A stretch of DNA of 64,000 nucleotides, taken from the NCBI RefSeq assembly GCF_003721565.1, contig NZ_RJJE01000009.1, positions 62,001 to 126,000 on the forward strand. Reading direction: 5' to 3'. Source of the DNA: Rufibacter immobilis. GTDB taxonomy: Bacteria; Bacteroidota; Bacteroidia; Cytophagales; Hymenobacteraceae. Position numbers and translations under genes: made by a program. Positions 35,778 to 44,879 of the stretch are shown here, piece after piece (positions within the stretch are counted from its first letter, which is position 1; every line of letters begins with the position of its first letter). The notes beneath the pieces were generated by a model. It searched no databases, was not told where the DNA came from, and saw nothing but the letters and a program-made list of their open reading frames with translations.

Positions 35778-35807
35778 TTGGCGGCATGTATAAAAACCGT
35801 AATTTTA
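35778..35807 (+). promoter_or_regulatory. Probable promoter of xseA
   Basis: TTG (35778-35780), 19 nt, then TAATTTTA (35800-35807), a 7/8 match to TAnnTTTG. It lies 30 nt before the ATG at 35838, where AAAGAGGAG precedes the start as a rare good ribosome site. Confidence 0.55.
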
Positions 35808-35837
35808 GCTGACTGAAGTTAAAGAGGAGCGCACGGA

Positions 35838-37418
35838 ATGGGGACATATTTTCAGAGTTATCGCGAAGAAATATCGTTTACGGTAAACACCAACCGGCCC
35901 TTCACGCTCTATGAGTTCAACCGCCGCCTGCGCGAGGAAATAGAGAACGCCCTGCCGCACCGCTACTGGATCATTGCCGAGATCTCGGAGGCCCGGGTGC
36001 ACCACCAGAGCGGCCACTGCTACCTCACCCTCACCGACAAAGAACCCGGCTCCAAGAGCACGCTCATGGCCCAGGCCCGCGGCACCATCTGGAAACGCCA
36101 ATACCAGGAAATTGCCCAGTATTTTGAGGCCCAGACCGGGCATCCGCTTAAAAGCGGCCTTAAGATTCTGTTCAACGCCAGCCCGCGGTTCCATGAGCTG
36201 TACGGGTTCAGCCTGGACATCCATGACATTGACCCTACCTATACCTTAGGCGATCTGGCCCGGCAGCGGCAGGAAACCATTGCCCGCCTCCAGACCGAAG
36301 GCCTGCTGGATCTGAACCAGAAGCTGGCGCTGCCCCCGGTACCCCAACGGCTGGCCGTTATCTCCTCGCCTACCGCCGCCGGTTACCAGGACTTTGTGAG
36401 CCAGTTGGCGAACAATCCCTTCGGGTATGCTTTCCAGCTCAGCTTATTTGAGGCCAGCGTGCAGGGCACGGAGGCGGTTTCTTCCATAAAGGCGGCTTTG
36501 TCTAGGGTAACGCTGCGGCAACAGGCGTTTGATGCCGTAGTCATCATCAGGGGCGGGGGCTCCCAAACCGATCTGCTGTGCTTTGACCATTACGAGCTGG
36601 CCGCCACCGTGGCTCAGATGCCCTTGCCCGTACTCACCGGCATTGGCCACGAGCGCGATGAATCCATCACCGACCTGGTGGCCCACACGCCGCTTAAAAC
36701 GCCTACGGCCGTGGCTGCTTTCTTGGTAGACCGGCTCAATGAGTTTGAAGCGGCCATGGAAAGTGTGTTTCTGGCGGTTAGAGAGGCGGCATCGGCTTTG
36801 GCCGTGGCCCAGGAGCGCCGCATCACGTTGCTCAGCAGCCAGGTACAGCAGCGCACCAATGCGTTCCTCCACCAGAAACACTACCAACTGGAATGCCAGA
36901 CCCGCACACTGTCTGATAAGCCCCAGAAGTTCCTCACGCAGGAACAGCGCCACGTCATGTGCGAGGAAATGCGGCTCAGCCACAGCGTGCAGCAACTCAT
37001 TAGGGCCAAAGAAACCCGGCAGCAGCAGTATGGGCAGCAACTGGAGCACAGCAGCCAGAAGAAACTGAACTCAGGCGTGAAACACCTCACGCACCTGGAG
37101 CATTGTTTACAAACAGCCGCCAAGCAGAAAGTGCAGAAAGCGCAGTTCGCGTTCCAGAAAAACCAGCAGCGGCTGCTGTACGGCGCCAAAGACCAGCTTA
37201 AGATCAAGGGGCACCAGTTGCAGTTGGTGGAGATGGACCTGAAATCACATGACCCGGAGATCATGCTCATGCGCGGCTACACGCTCACCTACGTGAACGG
37301 CAAGTTGCTGAAGTCGCTTGACCAGCTCAAGCGCGGCGACCAGCTCCAGACCAGGCTGCTGGCCGGCTCTGTCTCCAGTACCGTCACCAAAGTAAACGAA
37401 CCAGACCTTTTTAGTTAA
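35838..37418 (+). CDS. xseA: Exodeoxyribonuclease VII large subunit
   Basis: A 526-residue cytoplasmic nuclease subunit that degrades single-stranded DNA with XseB. The N-terminal OB fold (residues 20-125) contains YWIIAEISEARVHHQSGHCY. The catalytic domain has LAVISSPTAAGYQDF, AVVIIRGGGSQTDLLCFDHY and PVLTGIGHERDESITDLVAH. A long Gln/Lys-rich coiled coil (about 310-460) follows, then the C-terminal PEIMLMRGYTLTYVNGK. It is longer than E. coli XseA (456). xseB is displaced 1.4 kb downstream by an unrelated gene. Confidence 0.95.
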   Translation: MGTYFQSYREEISFTVNTNRPFTLYEFNRRLREEIENALPHRYWIIAEISEARVHHQSGHCYLTLTDKEPGSKSTLMAQARGTIWKRQYQEIAQYFEAQTGHPLKSGLKILFNASPRFHELYGFSLDIHDIDPTYTLGDLARQRQETIARLQTEGLLDLNQKLALPPVPQRLAVISSPTAAGYQDFVSQLANNPFGYAFQLSLFEASVQGTEAVSSIKAALSRVTLRQQAFDAVVIIRGGGSQTDLLCFDHYELAATVAQMPLPVLTGIGHERDESITDLVAHTPLKTPTAVAAFLVDRLNEFEAAMESVFLAVREAASALAVAQERRITLLSSQVQQRTNAFLHQKHYQLECQTRTLSDKPQKFLTQEQRHVMCEEMRLSHSVQQLIRAKETRQQQYGQQLEHSSQKKLNSGVKHLTHLEHCLQTAAKQKVQKAQFAFQKNQQRLLYGAKDQLKIKGHQLQLVEMDLKSHDPEIMLMRGYTLTYVNGKLLKSLDQLKRGDQLQTRLLAGSVSSTVTKVNEPDLFS

Positions 37419-37460
37419 TACAATAGTTCACAGCGATTGTATAGAATTCAGATTTCACGC

Positions 37461-38729
37461 ATGCAGAAACGCACGATATTCAAGATCATATTTTGCCTAC
37501 TACCTTTTATCTCAGATGCCCAAACCAAAAGCTATTTAAATGAGGAAGAGAAAAGATATCTTTTAAATTTTATTTATCCACTTTCTTCCATTGAACCAGA
37601 TTTTCAGAGTAATGAAGACTTGAAAGTCTTGGACAAATTGATAGGAGATTCTAAGGTGGTGGCTTTGGGCGAAGTTACCCATGGGTCAAGCGAGATTTAT
37701 AAAATGAAAGATAGGATTGTTAGGTATTTAGCCCAAAACAATCACTTTGACATTTTCGCTTTAGAGGCTGCCATGCCAGAAGCGCATGCAATGAATCAAT
37801 ATACCTTTCATTCACAGGGAGATCCTAAAGCTTTACTTAAAGGAATGCATTTCTGGATTTGGCAGACAGAGGAAATGTTATCCCTTATCCATTGGATGAA
37901 AACCTACAATGACACTCACGCTAGGAAAATCCACTACACAGGATTTGATATGCAATCTTACGAGGGGGCACTTAAAAACATTGAAACATTATCAGATCAT
38001 CAGTTTCCTAAAAGTGACATTGATGAACTTTCAGCGTTACTTCTTGCTATTAAAACGAAAACTACAAAAAGGAAGTCGGGCCACACTATTGTAACAAAAA
38101 AGCAAAAGGAAAGAATAACTGTGCTCCTCAACAAGGCAAAGCAATCATCAGATAAAATATCTGATAAACAGCAAAAAAGCTGGCTTCTGCAAAACATCAG
38201 GATTATTGAGCAGTACTTGGAGAAACGCTACTCCAACCGTGATGATTTCATGGCTGAAAATGTCCTTTGGCTAAACAACCAGCACCCAGATTCCAGAATC
38301 ATTGTTTCCGCTCATAATGGGCATATCAATAACAGGGGCAATGAGATGGGGAGCTATCTATCTAAAGAGTTAAAAGACAAGTATACTACTTTTGGATTCG
38401 GGTTTTACCAAGGAACGTTTACAGGATTGGACAACTCTATGAAGAGAGAAAGTTTAAACACTCCTCAGATTGCGCAAAAAGCAGGTGAAGGCACACTAGA
38501 GTATCTCCTAAATTCACTGGATATCCCGATCTTCATACTTGACCTCAAAGAAATAAAAAGAGAGAACAACCCTCTATCTAATTGGCTTGTTCATGAGGTT
38601 GTTAAATTTAGGAACACAGGAGCTGTAGCTTTAAAACGAGAGTTTTGGGACGCAAAAATTTCCAATGATTTTGATTATTTGATATTTATAAGAGACTCAA
38701 ATGGATCAAAGCTTATCAATAGAAATTGA
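37461..38729 (+). CDS. Erythromycin-esterase-like protein
   Basis: A 422-residue exported protein (signal peptide 1-21, ending SDAQ) of the erythromycin esterase family (PF05139). Signatures are KVVALGEVTHGSSEIYKMKD (family Glu and His), FALEAAMPEAHAMN, RKIHYTGFDMQSY and IIVSAHNGHINNRGNEMGSY. Family members hydrolyse the macrolide ring, but many are only distantly related and the true substrate is open. The gene is markedly AT-rich compared with both neighbours and sits between xseA and xseB, so it was probably inserted by transfer. The ATG at 37461 starts the signal peptide. Confidence 0.88.
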   Translation: MQKRTIFKIIFCLLPFISDAQTKSYLNEEEKRYLLNFIYPLSSIEPDFQSNEDLKVLDKLIGDSKVVALGEVTHGSSEIYKMKDRIVRYLAQNNHFDIFALEAAMPEAHAMNQYTFHSQGDPKALLKGMHFWIWQTEEMLSLIHWMKTYNDTHARKIHYTGFDMQSYEGALKNIETLSDHQFPKSDIDELSALLLAIKTKTTKRKSGHTIVTKKQKERITVLLNKAKQSSDKISDKQQKSWLLQNIRIIEQYLEKRYSNRDDFMAENVLWLNNQHPDSRIIVSAHNGHINNRGNEMGSYLSKELKDKYTTFGFGFYQGTFTGLDNSMKRESLNTPQIAQKAGEGTLEYLLNSLDIPIFILDLKEIKRENNPLSNWLVHEVVKFRNTGAVALKREFWDAKISNDFDYLIFIRDSNGSKLINRN

Positions 38730-38840
38730 AAACTTCTGCCTGCAAACATTCTACAACATGAAATGTTTGCCCCATTATAAAGCCTAAACCCACGCAACAT
38801 CCTCCCTCTTTTCCTAACTCCCAATTTTTAATTCACAGAC

Positions 38841-39053
38841 ATGAGCAACATTACCTATAAACAAGCCACCCAGGAACTGGAAGCCATTCTCAAAGCCATT
38901 GAGAACGATGACGTAGATGTGGACGAACTTACCCAGAAAGTGCAGCGTTCCTCAGAACTGATCAAACTCTGCAAGCAGAAACTTCGCACCGCCGAGGACG
39001 CCATCAACCAGGTGTTCAATGACATTAACTGCGAAGACCCCAAAGCTGAATAA
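38841..39053 (+). CDS. xseB: Exodeoxyribonuclease VII small subunit
   Basis: A 70-residue helical subunit of exonuclease VII. It fits the family length and the pattern TYKQATQELEAILKAIEN, then DVDVDELTQKVQRSSELI, then CKQKLRTAEDAIN. In most genomes it directly follows xseA; here an AT-rich gene intervenes. It ends nine bases before a dispersed palindrome. Confidence 0.92.
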   Translation: MSNITYKQATQELEAILKAIENDDVDVDELTQKVQRSSELIKLCKQKLRTAEDAINQVFNDINCEDPKAE

Positions 39054-39057
39054 ACCG

Positions 39058-39105
39058 TTTCCTGTTTAGGGGCTGTTTTTGGAAAAATGGCCCCTAAACA
39101 GGAAA
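39058..39105. repeat. Dispersed palindrome, copy 21, extended
   Basis: TTTCCTGTTTAGGGGC pairs with GCCCCTAAACAGGAAA; here the usual outer G of CGTTTAG is replaced by T-G with a compensating change (CTGTTTAG / CTAAACAG) plus copy-specific flanks. Confidence 0.92.
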
Positions 39106-39147
39106 TTGGCGTTTAAGAGAATCCTTACCTCCGTCTATCATCAGACC

Positions 39148-39897
39148 ATGCAGACTTCCATCCGTCATTTTTGCCTGCTTCTAGGCCTGGCCGGCGCTTT
39201 GGGCTGTGAGCAGAAAAAAGCCCCAGCGGCACCAGCAGCCCCGGCACCTGCCGCCGCCTTTGAACCCACCCAACTCACCCAGGAAACCGTCATTGACTCG
39301 CTCACCGCCTACGGGCAGGCGCACCCCCATGACACGCTGGTACTCATCAGCACCCCCAAAGGCGACATCAAGATCAGGCTGTACAAAGACACGCCGCTGC
39401 ACCGCGCCAATTTTGTGCGGCTGGCCAATTACGGCTTCTTTGACAAGACGGTGTTTTTCAGGGTGGAGAAAGACTTCATGATCCAGGGCGGCCGCACAGA
39501 CCAGCCTAACATGAAAATTGGCACCTACAAGATTCCGCCGGAGATTAAGCGTCCTTACTTCCACAAGCGCGGCGCGGTGGGCATGGCCCGCTACGGCGAT
39601 GACCAGAACCCAGAGCGCATGTCCTCTAACCGGGACTTCTACATTGTGCAGGGCCACCCGCAGCAGGAGCACGAGCTGGAAGCCAACATCAGGGAATTCA
39701 ACCTGAAGCTAACTCCGGCCCAGAAGAAGATTTACCGCACCCAGGGTGGCGCGCCCAACCTGGACCAGACTTTCACTGTGTTTGGTGAAGTGGTGGAAGG
39801 CATGGACGTGGTAGACAGCATTGCCGCCATGCCGGTAGACCAGCAGAAGTGGCCGGTGAAGGATGTGGGCATGAAGGTGAAGGTGGTTCGGGAGTAG
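39148..39897 (+). CDS. Cyclophilin-type peptidyl-prolyl isomerase lipoprotein
   Basis: A 249-residue lipoprotein (lipobox GALGC, Cys at about residue 20) with an Ala/Pro linker and a cyclophilin domain (about residues 62-248). Key segments are FVRLANYGFFDKTVFFRVEK, FMIQGGRTDQPN, RGAVGMARYGDDQNPERMSS, FYIVQGHPQQ and LDQTFTVFGEVVEGMDVVD. It catalyses proline isomerisation in folding of exported proteins. The start at 39148 begins the signal peptide; 23 upstream codons run through a palindrome. Confidence 0.92.
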   Translation: MQTSIRHFCLLLGLAGALGCEQKKAPAAPAAPAPAAAFEPTQLTQETVIDSLTAYGQAHPHDTLVLISTPKGDIKIRLYKDTPLHRANFVRLANYGFFDKTVFFRVEKDFMIQGGRTDQPNMKIGTYKIPPEIKRPYFHKRGAVGMARYGDDQNPERMSSNRDFYIVQGHPQQEHELEANIREFNLKLTPAQKKIYRTQGGAPNLDQTFTVFGEVVEGMDVVDSIAAMPVDQQKWPVKDVGMKVKVVRE

Positions 39898-40607
39898 GGT
39901 TGTTAGGAAGGGCTATAGTTTGTTGTTCCCTCGGCTATGCCGATGGATTGTTGGAATAGCGTAGTCCGGTATTCCCCTGGCTTTACCGTTTGATGCGTTA
40001 GTTTACTAACTGTGTTGTTTCATAGATTCCGGTAAGCGCTCACGGCCGCGGGGCCTCGTCCTGTCGGTTCGCACTGCTGTTAAAACTAAACCTTCGGTTT
40101 TGCCTTCGGCACCGTAGTAACAGAGGCGCTCACCGCCACGACTGGTTTTGGTTCCATTTCTGCTTCTGTTTTCTTGTAGTAATCTTTTTACAGGTAAATT
40201 CTGTCATTCCGCTAGCCTATGGTGAGCTCGTGCTGCGCACATCAGTCAGAGGGAATGTACTTAATTGGCTAAGTTGGATATTTGGTTGCGTTTAGGGGCT
40301 CTTTTCTGAAAAACAACCTCTAAACGGAAAAGCTAGGACGCCAAGGCAGAGAAGTCAACAGCACATTCAAGGCGCAAGCCTTGAATTACACAAGCAGATA
40401 CTCCCCCTTTGAAGGGGGCGAAGGGGGATGTTTACACAGGAGGGCACGCATTGCTCTGTAGGGGCGTATGGCATACGCCCACACGCATACCTGATACTCC
40501 CCTCCCGGGAGGGGTTGGGGTGGGTTCATTCCGTTTGCCACTACTAACCTACTCACCCAAGTGTAATCAACTTCTTTACATACCGCTTCATCCATTGCAC
40601 CAAAAAG
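39898..40607. other. Non-coding region with repeat-like debris
   Basis: No convincing gene is present. It holds a 12-base direct repeat (GCGCTCACSGCC at 40036 and 40126), a 19-nt palindrome GGGCGTATGGCATACGCCC (40462-40480), and G/C-run segments (CCCCCTTTGAAGGGGG near 40404 and CCCCTCCCGGGAGGGG near 40499). It looks like a graveyard of short intergenic repeats between two convergent genes. Confidence 0.6.
40288..40326. repeat. Dispersed palindrome, copy 22
   Basis: GCGTTTAGGGGCTC faces AACAACCTCTAAACG with mismatches. It lies within the non-coding region. Confidence 0.75.
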
Positions 40608-40639
40608 AAAAACGCACCTCATTGCTGAGGTGCGTTTTT
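40608..40639. terminator. Perfect 13-bp hairpin with A/T tracts
   Basis: AAAAACGCACCTC and GAGGTGCGTTTTT with a 6-nt loop form a bidirectional terminator. Its right arm overlaps the left arm of the next palindrome copy. Confidence 0.85.
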
Positions 40640-40670
40640 GGCTTGTTTTCAGAAAAATAGCCCTGAAACG
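40632..40670. repeat. Dispersed palindrome, copy 23 (degenerate)
   Basis: GCGTTTTTGGCTTG faces TAGCCCTGAAACG. It ends three bases before the stop codon of the M13 peptidase. Confidence 0.6.
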
Positions 40671-40673
40671 GAA

Positions 40674-42767
40674 CTACCAGATGTGCACGCGCTCAGCTTC
40701 TGGGCGGTACATCTTGTTGCCTGGGGCACAGCCGAAGGCTTTGTAAAACTGCGGCATGTTAGACAAGGGTCCGTTGATCCGGAAAGAGGCCGGAGAGTGC
40801 GGGTCTGTCTGCACTTGCTGGCGCAGGAAGTTCTCGGTGGCGTTGGTTCTCCAGATCTGGGCCCAGGCCAGGAAGAAACGCTGGTCTGGCGTGAAGCCGT
40901 CAATCTTGCCTACGTTCTTGTTGGCGATGGCTTTCTGTAAGGCGGTGAAGGCAATGTTCAAACCTCCAATATCGGCTATGTTCTCGCCCATGGTCAGTTT
41001 TCCGTTTACAAAAACGCTGTCCAGGGGTTGCATGGCGCTGTACTGGCGGTCTACCAGATCAGTGCGTTGCTTGAACTTGGCCTTGTCCTCGGCGGTCCAC
41101 CAGTCCCGCAGGTTGCCTTCGGGGTCATACTGGCTGCCTTGGTCGTCAAAGCCGTGGGTCAGTTCGTGGCCAATCACCGCGCCCATGCCCCCGTAGTTCA
41201 CGGCGTCATCGGCTTTAGGGTCAAAGAACGGAGGTTGCAGAATACCGGCCGGGAACACAATCTCGTTCATAGACGGGTTGTAGTACGCGTTCACGGTAGG
41301 CGGTGTCATGCCCCACTCGGCGCGGTCTACCGGTTTGCCCAGCTTGTTCACGTTGTCCAGGAATCCCCAGCGGGAGGCGTTGAGTACATTTTGCAGGAAA
41401 GCCGTGCGGCTCACGTTTAGCCCCTCATAGGTCTCCCATTTATCTGGATACCCGATTTTCACCGCGAAGGCATTTAGTTTATTCAGGGCCTGCTGCTTGG
41501 TGGCTTCGCTCATCCAGTCCAGGTTTTTCACGTGCTCCTGGAACGCGCTGCGCAGGTTGTTCACCATTTCCAAGGCCTTGGCTTTGGCTTCCGGCGAGAA
41601 AGCTTTGTCTACGTACTCCTGGCCCAGGGCTTCGCCGATGGTGCCGTCGGTCATGCGCAGCACGCGCTTCCAGCGGGGCTGCATCTCTTTGGCGCCGCTC
41701 AGGAATTTGCTGTAGAAGTTGAAGTTCTCCTGCACGAACGCCTGCGGCAGATACGCCGCCGAGGTACGGGCCAGATGCCAGCGCAGGTACGTTTTCCAGT
41801 CAGACACCGGAACGGCGGTTAGCATGGTATTGGCTTCTTTCAGGAATTTAGGCTGCGCTACTATCACTTCTTTGGCGCCGGTCACGCTCATGTTTTTGAG
41901 GAGCGTAGGCCAGTTAAAATTAGGAGACAGTTTCTGCAGCTCGGCCACCGTCATTTTGTTGTAGGTAGCATGCGGATCGCGCTGTTCCACGCGGGTCATA
42001 GACGCTTTGGCCAGACGGGTTTCCAGCTCCATGATCTTGGCGGCATTTTTCCTGGCAGTGGCCTCGGTGTCGCCCAGCAGGCGGAACATGTTGGCCATGT
42101 GCTTCTGGTACTCCTCCCTGATGCTCTGGGAACGGGCATCGGTTTTGAGGTAATAGTCACGGTCTGGCAGGCCCAAGCCGCTTTGCGTGATGTTCACAAT
42201 GTACTGGGTGCTGTTTTTATCGTCCTGGCCTACGTAGAACCCAAACACGCCCCCTCTGCCAATGGTTTTGAGGTGGGCCATGGCCTGCAGCAGAGAAGCT
42301 CTGTCTTTGATGGCGTTGATACGGTCCAGTTCAGGCTTCAGAGGCTTTAAGCCCGCTTTCTCAATGGCGGCAGAGTCCATACCGGCGGCGTAGAAATCAC
42401 CTACCAACTGCGTGGAGGAACCTTTGGGTGCGTTGTTCACGGCCACCGCCGCATCCACTACCGCTCTCAGGGTCTTGTTATTGTTGTCAGCTAACTCATT
42501 GAAGCTGCCCCAGCGGCTCTCAGAGGCCGGAATGGGGTTGTTCTTGAGCCAGCCCCCGTTCGCGAACAGGTTAAAGTCTTCGCACGGCGAAACACTGCGG
42601 TCCAGGTTCTCCATGTTCAGCCCCACGCCCTTCACCAACGTCTCAGACTGACTTACGGCCGGCGTGTCTGCGGTGGCCGTTGTTTGCTGCACGGCAGGCT
42701 TGGAACAACCCGCCACCACTACCCCGCTCAGGGCAGAGGCCAGCCATAGCAACTTGGTATTCTTCAT
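40674..42767 (-). CDS. M13-family metallopeptidase lipoprotein
   Basis: A 697-residue neprilysin/PepO-like zinc peptidase anchored as a lipoprotein (lipobox VAGC, Cys at about residue 21). The PEPTIDASE_M13_N domain covers about 55-445. The catalytic domain has VIGHELTHGFDD (HExxH) and LTMGENIADIGGL, which carries the third ligand Glu and conserved Asp. The C-terminal MYRPEAERVHIW is close to the family's usual end. It cleaves peptides in the periplasm. Length is normal and it forms a single-gene unit. Confidence 0.95.
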   Translation of the reverse strand: MKNTKLLWLASALSGVVVAGCSKPAVQQTTATADTPAVSQSETLVKGVGLNMENLDRSVSPCEDFNLFANGGWLKNNPIPASESRWGSFNELADNNNKTLRAVVDAAVAVNNAPKGSSTQLVGDFYAAGMDSAAIEKAGLKPLKPELDRINAIKDRASLLQAMAHLKTIGRGGVFGFYVGQDDKNSTQYIVNITQSGLGLPDRDYYLKTDARSQSIREEYQKHMANMFRLLGDTEATARKNAAKIMELETRLAKASMTRVEQRDPHATYNKMTVAELQKLSPNFNWPTLLKNMSVTGAKEVIVAQPKFLKEANTMLTAVPVSDWKTYLRWHLARTSAAYLPQAFVQENFNFYSKFLSGAKEMQPRWKRVLRMTDGTIGEALGQEYVDKAFSPEAKAKALEMVNNLRSAFQEHVKNLDWMSEATKQQALNKLNAFAVKIGYPDKWETYEGLNVSRTAFLQNVLNASRWGFLDNVNKLGKPVDRAEWGMTPPTVNAYYNPSMNEIVFPAGILQPPFFDPKADDAVNYGGMGAVIGHELTHGFDDQGSQYDPEGNLRDWWTAEDKAKFKQRTDLVDRQYSAMQPLDSVFVNGKLTMGENIADIGGLNIAFTALQKAIANKNVGKIDGFTPDQRFFLAWAQIWRTNATENFLRQQVQTDPHSPASFRINGPLSNMPQFYKAFGCAPGNKMYRPEAERVHIW

Positions 42768-42955
42768 GTTAAATAAAATAATTTACGATGAGACACCCCT
42801 ACCCGGGGCGATTAGCGGGCAATATAAATCCACCCGCCCCACAAAGCAAGAAAAACGAACAAGCGCTCGTATTCTTGTGCAAGAAAAGACTTAAAAGATG
42901 TGGAGTTCTTCTTCCGTATCTCGGGTGAAAATCAGGAACGCTTACTGGACATTCC

Positions 42956-42993
42956 CGTTTAGGGCCTCTTTTTGGAAAAACAGGCGCTAAACG
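42956..42993. repeat. Dispersed palindrome, copy 24
   Basis: CCGTTTAGGGCCTC faces CAGGCGCTAAACGC with mismatches. It lies between two minus-strand genes. Confidence 0.75.
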
Positions 42994-43007
42994 CAACGGG
43001 GAACATA

Positions 43008-43946
43008 TTAGAACAGCGGCGCCTGTTCCGTATCTTTCCACTCATAGAACGTGGCGAAGGACTTGGGTTGCAGGGGCTGGTCAATGGACCGGGCGTAAAC
43101 ACGCGTGAAGCAAGCGCCAAAGTAGAAGATCATGGCCGAGTAGAAGATGAAGAGCAGCAGCACCACAATGGAACCCGAAGTAGCATACACAGACCCCAGA
43201 TCACTGTTTACTAACAGACGGGCCAGCACCATTTTACCCAGGAGGAAAAGCAGCGCAGTTACCGCGGCCCCCACCCAAACCGCCCGCTTGTGCACGTGCG
43301 CAAAAGGCAAAAAGCTGAAGATGATGGCAAACCAGGTAGTCTCCACCGCCAGACCCACAATGCGGTTCACCAGGTGCAGCAGGTGCAATTGGAAACGCGC
43401 GTCCCAGAGAGTATAATGGTCATTGATGAAGGCCAGCACCGCATCTGCCATCAAGAATCCCAGAAACAGGAGTCCGCTGGACAGAATGATCAACAGCGCC
43501 CTGAACCGGTTGCGCAAAGCGCCCCGCAGGTGCTGCCTGCCCTTCAGCCTGATGCTCCAGAGTTGGTTCAGGGAATTCTGAATCACGGTGAATAACGTGG
43601 TAGACACAAAGGTCAGGAACAGGAAACTGAGCGCCGCCGCCCAGCCGTGGCCCTGCAGATCCATGAAGTTAGTCAGGATCAGTTCCACCTGGCTGGCCAC
43701 GTTCTCCCCCACCAGCCCCGTCAGTTTCTCAAACAGCTCCCCGGTAATAAGTGCGTCATTGAAGAGAATGCCCAGCAGGGAGATAACCAGAATTAGTACC
43801 GGCGGCAGCGCGAACAAAGTGAAAAACGCCGTGGAAGACGCCAGCCGCAAAGGATCATTCTGCCGGAACAGGCCAAAAGCCTCTTTGAAAAGCGTGAGCA
43901 AGGGCTGTACTTTAGTGGTTAGGTGGGAGGGTAGCAATGCAATCAT
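43008..43946 (-). CDS. YihY/BrkB-family inner-membrane protein
   Basis: A 312-residue integral membrane protein with six predicted helices and the family pattern: LRLASSTAFFTLFALPPVLI early, LSFLFLTFVSTTLFTVIQNS, and GSIVVLLLFIFYSAMIFYFG near the end. The family was once called ribonuclease BN or virulence factor BrkB; the present view is an envelope or transport role of unknown detail. The ATG at 43946 is preferred to a TTG three codons earlier. Confidence 0.9.
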   Translation of the reverse strand: MIALLPSHLTTKVQPLLTLFKEAFGLFRQNDPLRLASSTAFFTLFALPPVLILVISLLGILFNDALITGELFEKLTGLVGENVASQVELILTNFMDLQGHGWAAALSFLFLTFVSTTLFTVIQNSLNQLWSIRLKGRQHLRGALRNRFRALLIILSSGLLFLGFLMADAVLAFINDHYTLWDARFQLHLLHLVNRIVGLAVETTWFAIIFSFLPFAHVHKRAVWVGAAVTALLFLLGKMVLARLLVNSDLGSVYATSGSIVVLLLFIFYSAMIFYFGACFTRVYARSIDQPLQPKSFATFYEWKDTEQAPLF

Positions 43947-43969
43947 CAGGCACAATACGGAAAATCTCA

Positions 43970-44006
43970 GTTTTAGGCTAATTCTGGAAAAAGAGGCGCT
44001 AAACGC
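43970..44006. repeat. Dispersed palindrome, copy 25 (degenerate)
   Basis: AGTTTTAGGCTAATTC faces AGAGGCGCTAAACGC. It lies in the gap between two minus-strand genes. Confidence 0.6.
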
Positions 44007-44055
44007 AAAAACGGCCAGTTCACCTCCCTAAATCGCCAGCGGCAAAAGCTCTTCT

Positions 44056-44412
44056 CTACAGCAGCTCTTTGGCCGGGTCCCAGAACCGTTTCTCAAAGTC
44101 CACCACCTTGTCATCCTTCACCTGAATGCCCTCGCTTTCCAGATGGGCCTGCATGGCATCATAGGACTCAAAATGCTGCTTTCCCGTGAGCATGCCGTTC
44201 CGGTTGACCACTCTATAGGCCGGGATGCCCTGCTGCGCATGCGAGGCAATGAGGGCCCACCCCACCATGCGGGCAGATCCCTTCGCACCCAGGTACGCGG
44301 CAATGGCCCCATAAGAGGTGACCCGCCCCGGCGGAATGAGTTTGACCACTTCATACACATCCTGAAAAAAATTGGTGCGCTTCTCTGAGGCGTTAGGGGT
44401 TGCAGCAGGCAT
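44056..44412 (-). CDS. Alkyltransferase-like (ATL) DNA-binding protein
   Basis: A 118-residue protein related to the DNA-binding domain of O6-alkylguanine-DNA methyltransferase. It has IPPGRVTSYGAIAAYLGAKG and RMVGWALIASHAQQGIP, then PAYRVVNRNGMLTGK where the repair enzyme has PCHRV. The alkyl-acceptor Cys is Ala, so it cannot remove alkyl groups. ATL proteins of this kind bind O6-alkylguanine and hand the lesion to nucleotide excision repair. Length is normal for the type. Confidence 0.9.
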   Translation of the reverse strand: MPAATPNASEKRTNFFQDVYEVVKLIPPGRVTSYGAIAAYLGAKGSARMVGWALIASHAQQGIPAYRVVNRNGMLTGKQHFESYDAMQAHLESEGIQVKDDKVVDFEKRFWDPAKELL

Positions 44413-44879
44413 ACGAGTTCATTTTGAGGCACTTGGTGGAAAAAACACGGAATTCTGATTTTTTTTCTGCTCCGTTAAACCTTTGCCCTCTATTTATGTC
44501 TAATTTTAAAAGTACCTAAAAAACGCAATAAACCTACCTGCTCCCGTTCTGAAAGGAAGTTCATGCTCCTTTGCGGTAGCCTGTAGTCATTTATACCCCC
44601 ATCAAATGAAAAAGCTGCATTTTTGTCCGCTGCTGTCCCCTCCAGCCGGGTATTACGCCTCCTGGGCAGATGGTTCACCGTCTTCTTCGCGAGCGCTTCC
44701 TTATTTGCCTCAGAAATATTCTGCACCGGCCCATTAAGCGGTAAAAACAACCTTTACACGAATAGAGGAACCTGCGGGTTACTTTTTTGGGTTACCCTCA
44801 CCTGTAGCCACACCAAACTTTATCATCAACAAAACCACCTATTCACTACAAACACTAGAGTTTAGTACCTCCACATTCT
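44413..44879. other. 467-bp divergent intergenic region
   Basis: It lies between the ATL gene and the efflux operon. No palindrome copy, RNA gene or clear TTG/TAnnTTTG pair was found. An 86-residue minus frame (44490-44750) lacks a signal, domain or codon pattern and is not called. Confidence 0.5.

Noticed and set aside
40386-40660. Frames of about 80 residues on both strands
   Set aside because: They consist of G/C-run repeat debris and a terminator hairpin.
44490-44750. 86-residue minus-strand frame in the divergent gap
   Set aside because: No signal, domain or promoter; would overlap the upstream region of the efflux operon.
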